In this document: positions 1 through 8,969 of the stretch, piece after piece
How the letters are laid out: the number at the start of each line of letters is the position of its first letter
Numbering within the stretch: position 1 is the stretch's first letter
Assembly: GCA_031761875.1 (NCBI GenBank)
Contig: CP134492.1
Coordinates: 2,542,001-2,606,000, forward strand
Source of the DNA: Bacillaceae bacterium IKA-2
Lineage (GTDB): Bacteria; Bacillota; Bacilli; Bacillales; Anaerobacillaceae
Direction: 5' to 3'
DNA length: 64,000 nucleotides
The notes under the pieces: generated by a model
Database searches by the model: none
What the model was told of the DNA's origin: nothing
Seen by the model: the letters and a program-made list of their open reading frames with translations, nothing else
Translations under genes and position numbers: made by a program

Positions 1-130
1 GATAAAGATTAGATAATTAGAAATCAGTTTTTATTGATTATGAAAGTCCGAAATATCCAAAAAAGTGGTCGTAAGACTGGCGCATGTGAATATTTAAGTT
101 TTGAAAGTCTACACATTTAGAAAGAGAAGA

Positions 131-287
131 TTTTTTAAAACTGCAATACCGAAAGCGCTTTCGGGTGTTAAGACGTAGTAATAGAACGTAGAAATTTAAT
201 TTCTGAGAGTATATACATATAGAAAGGGGAAATCAATTTTTTAAAACCGCAATACCGAAAGCGCTTTGGTAACTAGGGCGTAGTAAT
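131..287 (+). repeat. Tandem structured leader repeat upstream of the chemoreceptor gene
   Basis: Two copies of a ~51-nt unit (131-181 and 237-287) share a U-rich entry, then GCAATACCGAAAGCGCTTT, then a conserved end reading CGTAGTAAT. In copy 1 the core is the hairpin CCGAAAGCGCTTTCGG; in copy 2 it is ACCGAAAGCGCTTTGGT, so the sequence changes but an ACC...GGT hairpin remains. A second hairpin (AGAAAT/ATTTCT, about 190-204) lies between them. Tandem placement directly before an MCP gene recalls tandem riboswitches, but I cannot match a known consensus with confidence. The core also resembles a CcpA cre box (12 of 14 positions in copy 1). Confidence 0.55.
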
Positions 288-301
288 CTATGGAGGTAAA
301 T

Positions 302-2341
302 ATGTTAAAACTTTCTCTTAAAGCAAAAATTACACTGTTTGTCATAGTATCATTATTTCTTTCTTTATTGGTAGTGTCGAGCACACTTATGTACCGCAGC
401 TATAATTATACAAATCAAGTTATACATGAGAGCAATGAAAAAAACTATTTAATTTTTGAGACAATTATGGAACAAGAAAATTTAAGAATAGCAGCACTAG
501 TTGAGACAATTGCTGCTTCAACTTTTTATCAAGAACGTCTTTCGGAGAATAATAATAATGATATTATAGAACTAATAAAAGATGAATCTTTTAAGTACCA
601 CCTTAGTTTTGCTACAAATTTTAACACAAATATGTTCACCATATTCTCACCCGATATGCGTTCTATTTATTATTCGAACAATAACCGGGATGGGTGGGAA
701 ACCGATCCTTTTTTAATGGATGTATTGCAAAAGGAAAAGCGCTTGGAAAATCAGTCTGTAAACCAGCACGGCATGGTATTACGATCAGTCGGACCGATTT
801 ATAATGAAAATAATGATCTAGTTGGCTTTGTAGAAATATCTAAATACCTAGGTAATTCATATTTTGATTATCTTGTCCATACAACTGGCACAGAAGTACA
901 AATATTTGATAGAAACATGAGTGTAGTATCAACCATTTTTGATACAAATCTTGAGATTAGCAATACACCAGAGGTTAGACTGGTAGAATTAGAGATTGAA
1001 GATCAAGAAATCGTCGAAAAGGTAATTGAAAATGGGGAAGTTTTAATAAAAAAGCTTAACCTAATGAATGGTAGGAATATTCAGGGTGGTTACTACCCAA
1101 TTAAATCAGTAACTGGTGAGACTGACGGCATAATATTTGTGGGTTTATCAATTGATGAATTTAAAAAACAACAATTAGATGATGCTATTATTTCCTTTAT
1201 TATTTTTATTGCGTTACTTGTCGTGGTAGGTACTGCAACATTATTTTTCTTACATCTTAAACTTTACCCTATATCAAAATTATCACAGACCGTTTCTAAG
1301 TTTTCCGATTATGATTATCGCTCTGTTGTCGATAAAAAGTTTTTAAAGAAAAACGATGAAATTGGTGAAATTTCAAAAAGTTTATCTTCTATGCATGATA
1401 ATACTATCTTATTAATTGAGGGTATTCAGAAATCCTCAGCTAATTTATCTAACTCTGCTAGTGGTTTGTTGACTTTGACAGAAGAAAATCTAACCTCAAT
1501 TGAGGAAGTTACATTTCTCTTAGAGGAAATAAAAGAAAGTGTTGAAATAGAAAATATAAATTTAAAAGAAAGTTCAATCGCATTAGATACTGTTGCAATT
1601 GGTGTCTCTGAGGTTGTTAGCACAGTCAATGATTTTGCAAGAGAAATTGAGAGTGTAGATAAACAAACTAATTCAGGAACAACGTTGATTAAAAAGAGTG
1701 TTGAAAAGTTCGATGAGATTAGCATTAGTTCTATTGAGATAAAGTCTACGGTTTCAAGACTAGTTTCTTCACTTGATGAAATCGAGAAATTTGTAACTAC
1801 TATAAAAGACATTGCAGCACAGACTAATTTACTCTCACTAAATGCAAGTATAGAGGCTGCTCGAGCCGGTCACCATGGTAGCGGCTTTGCGGTTGTAGCC
1901 AAGGAAATTCGTCAACTTGCAAACCAAAGTTCAAAAGCGACAGATGATATTAACAGGATTGTTTCAGCCATTAGTAAAAGTTCAAAAGTATCTATAGATG
2001 CTCTTAATAGAAATGAAATAGGTGTTGTTGAAGGAAAAGAGTTAATAACAAAAACAGTTTTCTCTTTTGAAGTAATTGAACATTCGGTTAAAGCGTTATT
2101 AAATCAAGCAGATAGTTTATTAGTAGCGTCAGAAGAAATATCAGCAACAATTGAAGAAGTGAATTCTTCTGTTATAGATATTGAAAATCTTTCACAAAAA
2201 AATAAGGATTCGGTGTCGTCTATTACAAACCAATTAAATATTCAAAGGCAAGGTACTGAAAAAATTGTATCGTCCTCTAAAAGTCTAAGTGCATTGTCAG
2301 ATACGTTATCTGACAAAGTTGATTTGTTTAAAATTAAATAA
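302..2341 (+). CDS. Methyl-accepting chemotaxis protein
   Basis: Transmembrane chemoreceptor that senses an extracellular ligand and controls CheA through CheW. One membrane segment lies near the N-terminus (about residues 8-28), followed by a ~270-residue Cache-like extracellular sensor, a second membrane segment (about 300-322), a HAMP linker, and a long coiled-coil signalling domain. The highly conserved hairpin tip reads [19 protein letters not shown]. Length (679 aa) is typical. I place the start at the ATG at 302 because GGAGG at 292-296 fits it; the in-frame ATG at 290 overlaps that ribosome binding site. The gene stands alone. Its 5' leader carries a tandem structured repeat that may regulate it. 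The ligand cannot be read from sequence. Confidence 0.93.
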   Translation: MLKLSLKAKITLFVIVSLFLSLLVVSSTLMYRSYNYTNQVIHESNEKNYLIFETIMEQENLRIAALVETIAASTFYQERLSENNNNDIIELIKDESFKYHLSFATNFNTNMFTIFSPDMRSIYYSNNNRDGWETDPFLMDVLQKEKRLENQSVNQHGMVLRSVGPIYNENNDLVGFVEISKYLGNSYFDYLVHTTGTEVQIFDRNMSVVSTIFDTNLEISNTPEVRLVELEIEDQEIVEKVIENGEVLIKKLNLMNGRNIQGGYYPIKSVTGETDGIIFVGLSIDEFKKQQLDDAIISFIIFIALLVVVGTATLFFLHLKLYPISKLSQTVSKFSDYDYRSVVDKKFLKKNDEIGEISKSLSSMHDNTILLIEGIQKSSANLSNSASGLLTLTEENLTSIEEVTFLLEEIKESVEIENINLKESSIALDTVAIGVSEVVSTVNDFAREIESVDKQTNSGTTLIKKSVEKFDEISISSIEIKSTVSRLVSSLDEIEKFVTTIKDIAAQTNLLSLNASIEAARAGHHGSGFAVVAKEIRQLANQSSKATDDINRIVSAISKSSKVSIDALNRNEIGVVEGKELITKTVFSFEVIEHSVKALLNQADSLLVASEEISATIEEVNSSVIDIENLSQKNKDSVSSITNQLNIQRQGTEKIVSSSKSLSALSDTLSDKVDLFKIK

Positions 2342-2472
2342 GTTTATCTAATTTTCTCTCAAGTCATTTTTGAACTTATAACCCAGAATCAATGCTGGTA
2401 CTATTCAAGCAGCTTTGGTTAAATCAAAATGTAGAAGATGTTAATCTGTTAATAGACATGAATTAGCCTAAA

Positions 2473-2507
2473 TAACCCATTCCCTCAGTTATGTTGGGAA
2501 TGGGTTA
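2473..2507. terminator. Bidirectional terminator-like hairpin
   Basis: A perfect 12-bp stem (TAACCCATTCCC / GGGAATGGGTTA) with an 11-nt loop lies between the convergent chemoreceptor and cupin genes. The U-tract is weak on both sides, so its termination efficiency is uncertain. Confidence 0.6.
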
Positions 2508-2516
2508 TTCTACTAT

Positions 2517-3431
2517 TTAGTGATGGTCTTCTTCAGCTGCCATGGCAATAGCTTTCGTTTCATGAACTGTACCGTATTTATGCTCAGGCGGAGCATAAAT
2601 AGAGTAAAGCTTAATTGGTTTATTACCAGTATTGGTTAGATTGTGCCATTTTCCAGCAGGTACAAAGATCGCATAGTCTGCATAGGCTTTTTCTTCAAAA
2701 TCTAAATTTAATTTGCTGTCACCCATTTGAACCAGTCCTTGACCTTCTTCAATGCGGATGAATTGATCATGGTCTGGATGAACTTCTAAACCGATGTCTT
2801 CTCCAACATCGATGCTCATTAAGGTCAGTTGCATATACTCACCTGTCCATAAAGCAGTACGAAAAAGATTATTTTGCTTAGTCATTTCCTCAATGTTAAC
2901 TACCAACGGATTTGATCCATAATCTTTTATTCCATTTAAAACTTCCTCATTTAATAGTTCAAATCGTCTAGCATTCTCCTGCTCACTAGTTAAAGCCCAC
3001 AAAAATACATTTCGAACTAATGGGTGTTGAGTAACTGAACAACTCTGGCGATATTCTTGATAGCCTTCTACTTCTGCTTCATAAGCCTTTTGTAACCCTT
3101 CTCTATAGCCAGTAAAAGGAATTTCATCAATTTGGTACACAATCGGTCTTCCAGTAAGCGTCATGTAAAGATTCGTAAATTGGGTCAAACGAACTTTTTT
3201 GTCTTCTAAAGCATGAAGAATGTGATTTTTGTCTACTGGATTTGGTGCTACATTAGCTAATCGACTATAAAGATCAATGGCTGAAGCCTCTCTTTTTGTT
3301 CCAGCAAGTATAGCTTCAAATACTTGTTGATCATCCAGTTGATGATTTCTTGACATATAGGCTGAGTGATACACTGGTGTGTTTACATTAGCGTAATAAG
3401 GATATCGATATGTTTGAGGATCATAATACAT
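2517..3431 (-). CDS. Ferritin-like plus cupin domain protein
   Basis: Two-part protein. After a Tyr/Pro/Asn-rich N-terminus reminiscent of spore coat proteins, residues ~35-170 form a helical ferritin-like part with repeated Glu-rich segments (GTKREASAIDLYSRL, AEVEGYQEYRQ, SEQENARRFELL). Residues ~195-290 form a cupin domain with the metal-binding motifs EVHPDHDQFIRIEEGQG and PAGKWHN. The C-terminus ends in EEDHH. I prefer the ATG at 3431 because AAGGGA sits about 9 nt upstream; the ATG at 3440 abuts that site. Cupins of this layout bind a divalent metal, but the substrate is unknown. A spore-surface role is only an inference from the Tyr-rich start. Confidence 0.75.
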   Translation of the reverse strand: MYYDPQTYRYPYYANVNTPVYHSAYMSRNHQLDDQQVFEAILAGTKREASAIDLYSRLANVAPNPVDKNHILHALEDKKVRLTQFTNLYMTLTGRPIVYQIDEIPFTGYREGLQKAYEAEVEGYQEYRQSCSVTQHPLVRNVFLWALTSEQENARRFELLNEEVLNGIKDYGSNPLVVNIEEMTKQNNLFRTALWTGEYMQLTLMSIDVGEDIGLEVHPDHDQFIRIEEGQGLVQMGDSKLNLDFEEKAYADYAIFVPAGKWHNLTNTGNKPIKLYSIYAPPEHKYGTVHETKAIAMAAEEDHH

Positions 3432-3582
3432 CTTGTTCATTCCCTTCCAAGGTTTATGAAATTATCATATGCCTCTGTTTAGAGAATGTACGTAATTTGA
3501 TTTTTTTTATTTACAGTGTAGAATCGTCTTAGTAAGTCTTCTGATATAATGTGGTTATCGTTATGAAATGGGGGGAATGGTT

Positions 3583-4032
3583 ATGAAAATTTACATAGAT
3601 GCGGATGCGTGCCCTGTTAAAGATAATGTAATTACGGTCGCAAAAGAAGCTGGAATTCCTCTTTTTCTTGTTAAGAGTTATGCTCATTTTTCGATTGATG
3701 ATGAGCCAGAGGGTGTGAAGACTGTTTACGTTGATACGGGGGCGGAGGCTGCTGATTATAAAATTATGCAACTGGCCCAAAAAGGCGATATTATTATTAC
3801 ACAAGACTACGGTCTCGCATCACTTGGGCTGGCAAAAGGGTGTCAAGTGTTACATCATAAGGGGTTTGCTTATTCGAGTGAAAATATCGATCAGCTTCTC
3901 GATACAAGGTACTTGAGTGCGATGGCTAGAAAAGGCGGCCAGCGAACAAAAGGGCCGAAAGCCTTTACACAAGAGGATAGGATGAAATTTGAAAAACTAT
4001 TAAGAGCGGTTGTCCGAAAAGCAAAAAGATAA
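3583..4032 (+). CDS. yqxD: YaiI/YqxD family protein (UPF0178, DUF188)
   Basis: Small conserved protein of the UPF0178 family, a PIN-like fold widespread in bacteria and of unproven biochemical role. The N-terminus [13 protein letters not shown] is the family hallmark, with further conserved stretches [10 protein letters not shown] and [11 protein letters not shown] near the C-terminus. Three in-frame ATGs exist (3568, 3577, 3583). The run of G at 3571-3576 serves as ribosome binding site only for 3583, giving a 149-aa protein, normal for the family. A TATAAT hexamer at 3545-3550 is a plausible -10 element, without a convincing -35. The gene is monocistronic. Confidence 0.92.
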   Translation: MKIYIDADACPVKDNVITVAKEAGIPLFLVKSYAHFSIDDEPEGVKTVYVDTGAEAADYKIMQLAQKGDIIITQDYGLASLGLAKGCQVLHHKGFAYSSENIDQLLDTRYLSAMARKGGQRTKGPKAFTQEDRMKFEKLLRAVVRKAKR

Positions 4033-4077
4033 ATGAGGACGATCTCTCGAATAAAGTGCTGGTAATGAACCCAAATT

Positions 4078-4114
4078 CTTTGATATGTTAAGCAACATCT
4101 TTAACATATCAAAG
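4078..4114. terminator. Perfect 14-bp inverted repeat after yqxD
   Basis: CTTTGATATGTTAA is followed after a 9-nt loop by its exact complement TTAACATATCAAAG. It lies in the 143-bp gap between convergent genes, so it is likely a transcription barrier. There is no U-tract, which leaves room for another role such as a protein-binding palindrome. Confidence 0.5.
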
Positions 4115-4175
4115 AGCGTCCAAACCTCATCGCACCATTCAATGGTCGTTTTAGGTTAGAAATTTCGGTTTCTTT

Positions 4176-5036
4176 TTATTTACTAATAAACATCTGTGTC
4201 CAGTAGTGTCCTTGCTTATTATACCCGACACCAATATGTGTGAAGTTTTCACTCATTATATTTTCGCGATGTCCCTCACTGTTCATCCAGGATTCAACAA
4301 CTTGTTCTGGTGAACTCTGGCCTTGAGCTATATTTTCACCAGCAGCACTATAGGATACACCGTGGTCTCTGATCATATCAAAAGGAGAACCATGGGTAGG
4401 ACTAGTATGGGAAAAATAATTATTTTCTTGCATATCATCAGACTTCACTGTTGCAACATTACTTAATGGAACGTCAGCTTGATAATCGGACAAACCATTT
4501 TTCCTTCTTTCGGCATTTGTTAATTCAATCACTTTTGCTGAAGCTTCACTTATTCCTTCCGTTGTTGGAGTCTTTTCTTGTTGCTCTGGTTCAGGTGAAG
4601 CCTTTTCTGGCTGCTCTACAGGAGCCGGTGTTTGTGGCTCTGGCTCTGGCGTTTCCTCTTGTTTTGGAACTGGTGCTGCTTCTTCTGGTTTCTGATCTGC
4701 ACCATGTTCGCTGTATTTCACGCCACCCTCAACTACAAACTTGTACTTAGCTTGTTGAATTTGAATTGCTTTTGTATGTGGATATTCAACACTCGGTATA
4801 TCAGTATTGGCATTTGAAATAGTTCCGTATGAATTCATCTGTGATTCAATTTGTCCACGGCCCATTAACTGTTCTTCTTCATTTAGACGGTAATCATCAA
4901 AAGTTTGATCATTTCTAGCCCCAAAACCCCCGTAATTATCGGCGTCCCTTCCTGCTTGGTCATCATTTATATTACAACCAACCATAACCACTAAAAACAA
5001 ACAAATAACATATCGTGCAATATCTTTTATTTTCAA
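4176..5036 (-). CDS. CAP/SCP-domain lipoprotein (YkwD-like)
   Basis: Secreted lipoprotein with an N-terminal signal peptide ending in the lipobox VMVGC (Cys at about residue 21). A charged low-complexity Pro/Glu-rich linker spans residues ~115-160. The C-terminal CAP domain (about 165-286) shows family landmarks: NAERRKNGLSDYQ, the conserved His in FSHTSPTHGSPFDM, GENIAQGQSSPEQVVESWMNS, EGHRENIMSENFTHIGVGY and a terminal YWTQMF. Related Bacillus proteins (YkwD, and spore proteins with the same domain) are extracellular and of unclear chemistry. The start is a TTG preceded by AAGGAGG. It is monocistronic and convergent with yqxD. Confidence 0.88.
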   Translation of the reverse strand: MKIKDIARYVICLFLVVMVGCNINDDQAGRDADNYGGFGARNDQTFDDYRLNEEEQLMGRGQIESQMNSYGTISNANTDIPSVEYPHTKAIQIQQAKYKFVVEGGVKYSEHGADQKPEEAAPVPKQEETPEPEPQTPAPVEQPEKASPEPEQQEKTPTTEGISEASAKVIELTNAERRKNGLSDYQADVPLSNVATVKSDDMQENNYFSHTSPTHGSPFDMIRDHGVSYSAAGENIAQGQSSPEQVVESWMNSEGHRENIMSENFTHIGVGYNKQGHYWTQMFISK

Positions 5037-5147
5037 AATGTTTAAAAGCCTCCTTTATTAAATTGTTGTCTTTTCTTATTTATTATTTGTTAACTTTTCC
5101 AAAAAAACATATAGAAATTAAAGGAATTTAATACGAAAGTTCACAAC

Positions 5148-5177
5148 AAAAAAAACACCCACATTTTAAGTAGGTGT
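5148..5177 (-). terminator. Rho-independent terminator of the lasso peptide operon
   Basis: On the minus strand ACACCTAC pairs with GTGGGTGT (8 bp, one G-U) around an 8-nt loop and is followed by eight U. The stem starts inside the exporter gene and the stop codon sits in the loop. Confidence 0.85.
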
Positions 5178-6974
5178 CTGTGAATGGATAACTTCCATTT
5201 GTTTTCGAAGCAACTGACTAAACATGCTTCGTTTTTCCTTAGCAAGTTGGGTAAATCCACCTTGCTGAATAATTTCACCTTGATCTAAAACGATCACTTG
5301 GTCAGCATTGCGAATCGTCGACAAGCGATGAGCGATGACGATGATTGTCATGGTTCCCTTAATTCGCTCCAAAGCCTCTTGGATTTTAGACTCATTTTCA
5401 GTGTCAAGTGCACTCGTTGCTTCATCCAATACAAGGATCGATGGTTTTCGTAAGATTGCCCGAGCTAAAACAAGTCGTTGCCGCTCCCCTCCAGAAAGGC
5501 GAATGCCACGATCACCGATTAAGGTATCAAGACCTTCAGGAAGCTTACTGACAAATTCAGCCGCCGATGAAAATTCTAGCGCTTCCCACATTTCTTCTTC
5601 ACTAGTATCTGGTGCAACGATTTGCAAGTTCTCTCGGATACTTTCATTGAACAAAAATGGATCCTGTGGAACATAACTAATCGCTCGTCTTAATGAAATC
5701 AGATTATCACTAGTTAACGGAACCCCATCAATGAGAACCTTCCCACTTTCAGGTTGGTTTAACCCCATCAATAAATCGATTAATGTACTTTTCCCTGCCC
5801 CTGATGGACCGACGACGGCAGTCATTTGGTTAGCGGGGATGATTAAATTAATCTTTCTCAAAGCATAAACTTTCTCATTGCTGTTATATCGAAATGAGAT
5901 ATTATTGCATTCGATCCCTTTTTCAACGTTCATTCTTTTTAGAGTCTCTTCATTACTAATAAATTCTTTTGCATTTTCGCACTCTTTATGTAATGCAATA
6001 ATTACTTTAAAGGCTGGAATTATTGACGCGATTTGTTCCATGGAGGATTGAATACCTGTCACCCTAGGCCATAGTCTTGAAAAAATCACAATAATCACCA
6101 TCAATTGAGCTCCTTGAGCATTAAACAGAGTCACAGCTAAAAAAATTAAAAGGGCAGTTAAGACACCGGATGCAATTTTATAATACAATTGGGATTTAGT
6201 ATGTAACTTTGTATACGCCAGTTTCTCATCATGCATTCTTTTTGTTAATAGATCAAACCAGTCTATTCGTGACTTTTCTAACGTATTACTTTTAATTTCT
6301 TTTATGCCATTTAAATGATCTGTAATACCTCCAAGATAATTTTTTCCTAATTCATATGTTCTGTTTCCTAGTTCAAATGATCTACGTAAAAATCTTTTAG
6401 AACATAGGAGCAAAATTAACCCACTAACTAATAAAAAAATTGTAATACCGGGAGATAACCAAAAAGCAAAACAAATTTGAATGATAGTAAAGATAAGAGA
6501 TGTTATAAATTGCAAAAAAGAATTAGTTCCAGAACTAGCTCTGCCAAGCTCATTCGTTAATAGATTAATAAGATCAGTCTTTCGATTTTTAATGAAGAAA
6601 TTCCAGTCTGCATGCAGTAAACCACTATACGTCTCCATTCGTAAGTGCCTGTAAAACCCTTGTTGTATTCTTGTATTTTGAATTGTAATTTGTCTTTGAA
6701 TAAGGTTTTGTCCAATAATAATTGTTACATAAATACCTAGAATGAAAGATAGTCCAATTGTAAAAGGCATTGCATCTAAATAATTAACAATAGCTGCTAT
6801 TGGGGTCCCAGCAGTATCGATATTTAATACCCCACTCATGCTTATCATCGGAATTAATAATAAAATTCCAACTCCCTCAAGTAAGCTTATTAAAACCATT
6901 GCTACTAGATTAATATAAAGAGTTTTTCCTGATAACCTATGGAGCTTTTTAAGAAAATATAAGACATCATTCAC
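5166..6974 (-). CDS. Lasso peptide exporter, ABC transporter (D protein)
   Basis: Half-size ABC exporter (602 aa) that by position should secrete the mature lasso peptide and confer self-immunity. An N-terminal six-helix transmembrane domain (about residues 15-310) is followed by an ATPase domain with Walker A GPSGAGKST, signature LSGGERQR, Walker B ILVLDEATSALD and switch His in IAHRLST. There is no peptidase C39 domain, consistent with leader removal by B1/B2. It starts 12 nt after the nucleotidyltransferase gene, with a G-rich ribosome binding site. It is the last gene of the operon, ending in a terminator. Its family also includes lipid flippases, but the tight coupling to lasso genes makes peptide export the best reading. 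Confidence 0.88.
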   Translation of the reverse strand: MNDVLYFLKKLHRLSGKTLYINLVAMVLISLLEGVGILLLIPMISMSGVLNIDTAGTPIAAIVNYLDAMPFTIGLSFILGIYVTIIIGQNLIQRQITIQNTRIQQGFYRHLRMETYSGLLHADWNFFIKNRKTDLINLLTNELGRASSGTNSFLQFITSLIFTIIQICFAFWLSPGITIFLLVSGLILLLCSKRFLRRSFELGNRTYELGKNYLGGITDHLNGIKEIKSNTLEKSRIDWFDLLTKRMHDEKLAYTKLHTKSQLYYKIASGVLTALLIFLAVTLFNAQGAQLMVIIVIFSRLWPRVTGIQSSMEQIASIIPAFKVIIALHKECENAKEFISNEETLKRMNVEKGIECNNISFRYNSNEKVYALRKINLIIPANQMTAVVGPSGAGKSTLIDLLMGLNQPESGKVLIDGVPLTSDNLISLRRAISYVPQDPFLFNESIRENLQIVAPDTSEEEMWEALEFSSAAEFVSKLPEGLDTLIGDRGIRLSGGERQRLVLARAILRKPSILVLDEATSALDTENESKIQEALERIKGTMTIIVIAHRLSTIRNADQVIVLDQGEIIQQGGFTQLAKEKRSMFSQLLRKQMEVIHSQTPT

Positions 6975-6986
6975 TACTTTTCCCCC

Positions 6987-8168
6987 CTAAGATATTGCGT
7001 GTTTCCTCGTTTTTCTCCATACCCATATTAATGGACGCAATGGAAAGTATAAAAAATGAAGTTTTGTTGGTAAAGGTAATGCTTCTGCATCTTCGGGATA
7101 AGGATAAAATAAACTAAGAGTAAAGAGAAATTTATGATTAATAGATTTTATCGAAAATAAATAGCGTTTATTGTAATTAGATACATAATCAGGTATAGGC
7201 TCTGTATGTGGGTTTACCATTTTTTCGAAGTAAAATATTGCAGCCTGAGCCAACCTTCTAGAACGTTTATTTAAAGCTATATGTTCCATTTCCTTAGGGA
7301 CATGTGTACCTAATAAATATGAAACCAAAATCATGGCCTGTCCTATAACGGCAGGATTATGAAAAGAATTAATTAGCTTCGAAACCTTTTTCCAACTAAT
7401 ATCCTGTTTCATCATTTGATGTATATCCATTAACCAGCGTAGACGGAACCACCCATGTCGAGCACCATGGGAAACTAGAAATAAAAATAAATCTTCTCTT
7501 CCTAACATGTAGACAGGGCAACTTATTAAGAAACTTTGTCTTTTCCGGTCCCATAATTCATGAAAACTAGGTTCCTTACCAGGGCCAGGATTAAGGCGCC
7601 AGTGTATTTCTAGTTTAATATTTTTCTGCGGATGAAAAAAGACATTATGATAATATCTCCATTTCCAATCGCCTAATACTGTTCGAATATTATCCTTTTT
7701 TTCAAACCCATGTAATAAAAGTAGATTCTCAACTTCCTCAACCCTGTTAACCTGTACTAGCACATCTAAGTCAGAAGAAGTCCGAAGCGAGATATCACCA
7801 TATAAATCTTTCGCTAAGGCCGGACCCTTTAAAAAAATAACAGGAATTTCACTCTCTATAAATAGTTTACTTACATGCTCCATCTTTGCACATAAGTAAA
7901 GCATTTGGAACGTATTTTTCTGATACTCTTCAGACAATTCTTGAACGACGAAAGAAGGGATAAATTCTACATCTTTAAGTTTCGGGTATAAAAATGGATA
8001 AAGCCGATGGAATTTCGCTAATTTAATGGTTAAATCCCAATTGATATTTCTGAATTGCTCCTCTCGATTCCCTGGAGTGAATTCTTCATTTTGAACCTTT
8101 ATCAAATCAAGTAAAAGTTTTAATTCTTTTGGTATTCTTTCTACATTTATTGATATGTTATTATCCAT
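6987..8168 (-). CDS. Lasso cluster nucleotidyltransferase (N protein)
   Basis: Member of the nucleotidyltransferase family found in Firmicute and proteobacterial lasso peptide clusters (NTP_transf_5 type). The core motif is visible at about residues 105-135: FLKGPALAKDLYGD followed by RTSSDLDVLV, where the two Asp residues would bind Mg2+. In the paeninodin-type pathway the kinase and this protein modify the C-terminal Ser of the precursor; the exact nucleotidyl transfer here is inferred. It starts 11 nt after B2 with GAAGGTG as ribosome binding site. The length (393 aa) is family-typical and the gene appears intact. Confidence 0.82.
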   Translation of the reverse strand: MDNNISINVERIPKELKLLLDLIKVQNEEFTPGNREEQFRNINWDLTIKLAKFHRLYPFLYPKLKDVEFIPSFVVQELSEEYQKNTFQMLYLCAKMEHVSKLFIESEIPVIFLKGPALAKDLYGDISLRTSSDLDVLVQVNRVEEVENLLLLHGFEKKDNIRTVLGDWKWRYYHNVFFHPQKNIKLEIHWRLNPGPGKEPSFHELWDRKRQSFLISCPVYMLGREDLFLFLVSHGARHGWFRLRWLMDIHQMMKQDISWKKVSKLINSFHNPAVIGQAMILVSYLLGTHVPKEMEHIALNKRSRRLAQAAIFYFEKMVNPHTEPIPDYVSNYNKRYLFSIKSINHKFLFTLSLFYPYPEDAEALPLPTKLHFLYFPLRPLIWVWRKTRKHAIS

Positions 8169-8179
8169 TAATTACACCT

Positions 8180-8641
8180 TCAGCCTTTTATCGATATTTT
8201 TTTAGCGAATTTTCCGACAACAGTAAATCTCTTCATACCTTCAAAACCTGTAACGTAGATAGGACCACTACGTAACCAGGCATGGGCGATCATTTTGCCT
8301 GATTCATTTCTTGCCATCCCTAAATAAAGTGTACTTTCTATCCGTCTCTTTTCTAACATCTTCAATGCGGCAATAGCTCTAACTAAACAAAGGCTTTCCC
8401 AAAAAGTATAATGACTCATTATATTAATAGCTTCTGAAATATCTCGAATTATTTGGTGATCGTCTTCGCTATAACCAATAACAGTTTCTTCCATATGAAT
8501 TCCTAATTGTGGGCTAATTTCATAAAAAGGTTTACTTTTAAGAAACCGTGCCCATCCTAAGTAAAGAAATGCCTCTAATATCAACCTTCTCTTATTTTGG
8601 TTTAAAGAGAAAAAAGTCTTTAACTTCTTTATAATAGCCAT
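8180..8641 (-). CDS. Lasso peptide leader peptidase (B2, transglutaminase-like)
   Basis: Cysteine protease of the lasso B2 family that removes the leader from the precursor after B1 delivery. The catalytic Cys is in SLCLVRAIAALKML and the catalytic His in MIAHAWLRSG, with a downstream acidic residue completing the expected Cys-His-Asp triad. I choose the ATG at 8641 (153 aa) because GAGGG lies 8 nt upstream. An in-frame ATG at 8701 would overlap B1 and lacks a ribosome binding site. B1 and B2 are separate genes here, as in most Firmicute clusters. Confidence 0.86.
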   Translation of the reverse strand: MAIIKKLKTFFSLNQNKRRLILEAFLYLGWARFLKSKPFYEISPQLGIHMEETVIGYSEDDHQIIRDISEAINIMSHYTFWESLCLVRAIAALKMLEKRRIESTLYLGMARNESGKMIAHAWLRSGPIYVTGFEGMKRFTVVGKFAKKISIKG

Positions 8642-8663
8642 AATCTCAACCCTCAATATACTT

Positions 8664-8966
8664 TTAATATTTGTCTTTACTAATTTGAACCAATCCTTCA
8701 TCTAATAATGTGCCTAGAAATGAAAGGACTTGCTCCTCACAATCAACTTTTTTAACCTCATACAAATCTACTAATTTAGTAACTATTTCTTTGGCTGATA
8801 TAGGTTTGTCAATAAGTGACCATATTTCACCACCCAATTCTCCTAAATTATAATACTTTCCGTTTTGAATGCTCAGCATTACTTTCTCACCATCCATGTC
8901 ACTGACAATGTTCCCTTTGCTTTGTACTATGAAATCTTCTAGTGAAACTGCTTGATTAGTTAACAT
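8664..8966 (-). CDS. Lasso peptide recognition protein (B1, PqqD-like RRE)
   Basis: PqqD-type RiPP recognition element of 100 aa that binds the precursor leader and presents it to B2. Typical features are the strands around VMLSIQNGKYYNLGELG, then IWSLIDKPISAKEIVTKL and a C-terminal helix. GGAGGTATAAG precedes the ATG. It follows the kinase by 3 nt and precedes B2 by 22 nt, so translation is likely coupled. The leader of the nearby precursor has the W-x-x-P motif expected for this partner. Confidence 0.85.
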   Translation of the reverse strand: MLTNQAVSLEDFIVQSKGNIVSDMDGEKVMLSIQNGKYYNLGELGGEIWSLIDKPISAKEIVTKLVDLYEVKKVDCEEQVLSFLGTLLDEGLVQISKDKY

Positions 8967-8969
8967 ATC

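Noticed and set aside
131-287. Confident c-di-GMP-I riboswitch call
   Set aside because: The GGGCAAACC ... GGGACGCAAAGC core and the second helix could not be identified; kept only as an unclassified element.
1426-1812. 128-aa open frame antisense to the chemoreceptor gene
   Set aside because: It mirrors the coiled-coil signalling domain, has no ribosome binding site and no recognisable content; an antisense shadow.
3529-3804. 91-aa minus-strand frame opposite yqxD
   Set aside because: Antisense to the highly conserved YqxD coding region and without its own signals.
5166-6974. Exopolysaccharide or lipid flippase function for the first ABC transporter
   Set aside because: It is 12 nt behind the lasso nucleotidyltransferase, shares its promoter and terminator, and matches the usual last gene of lasso clusters.
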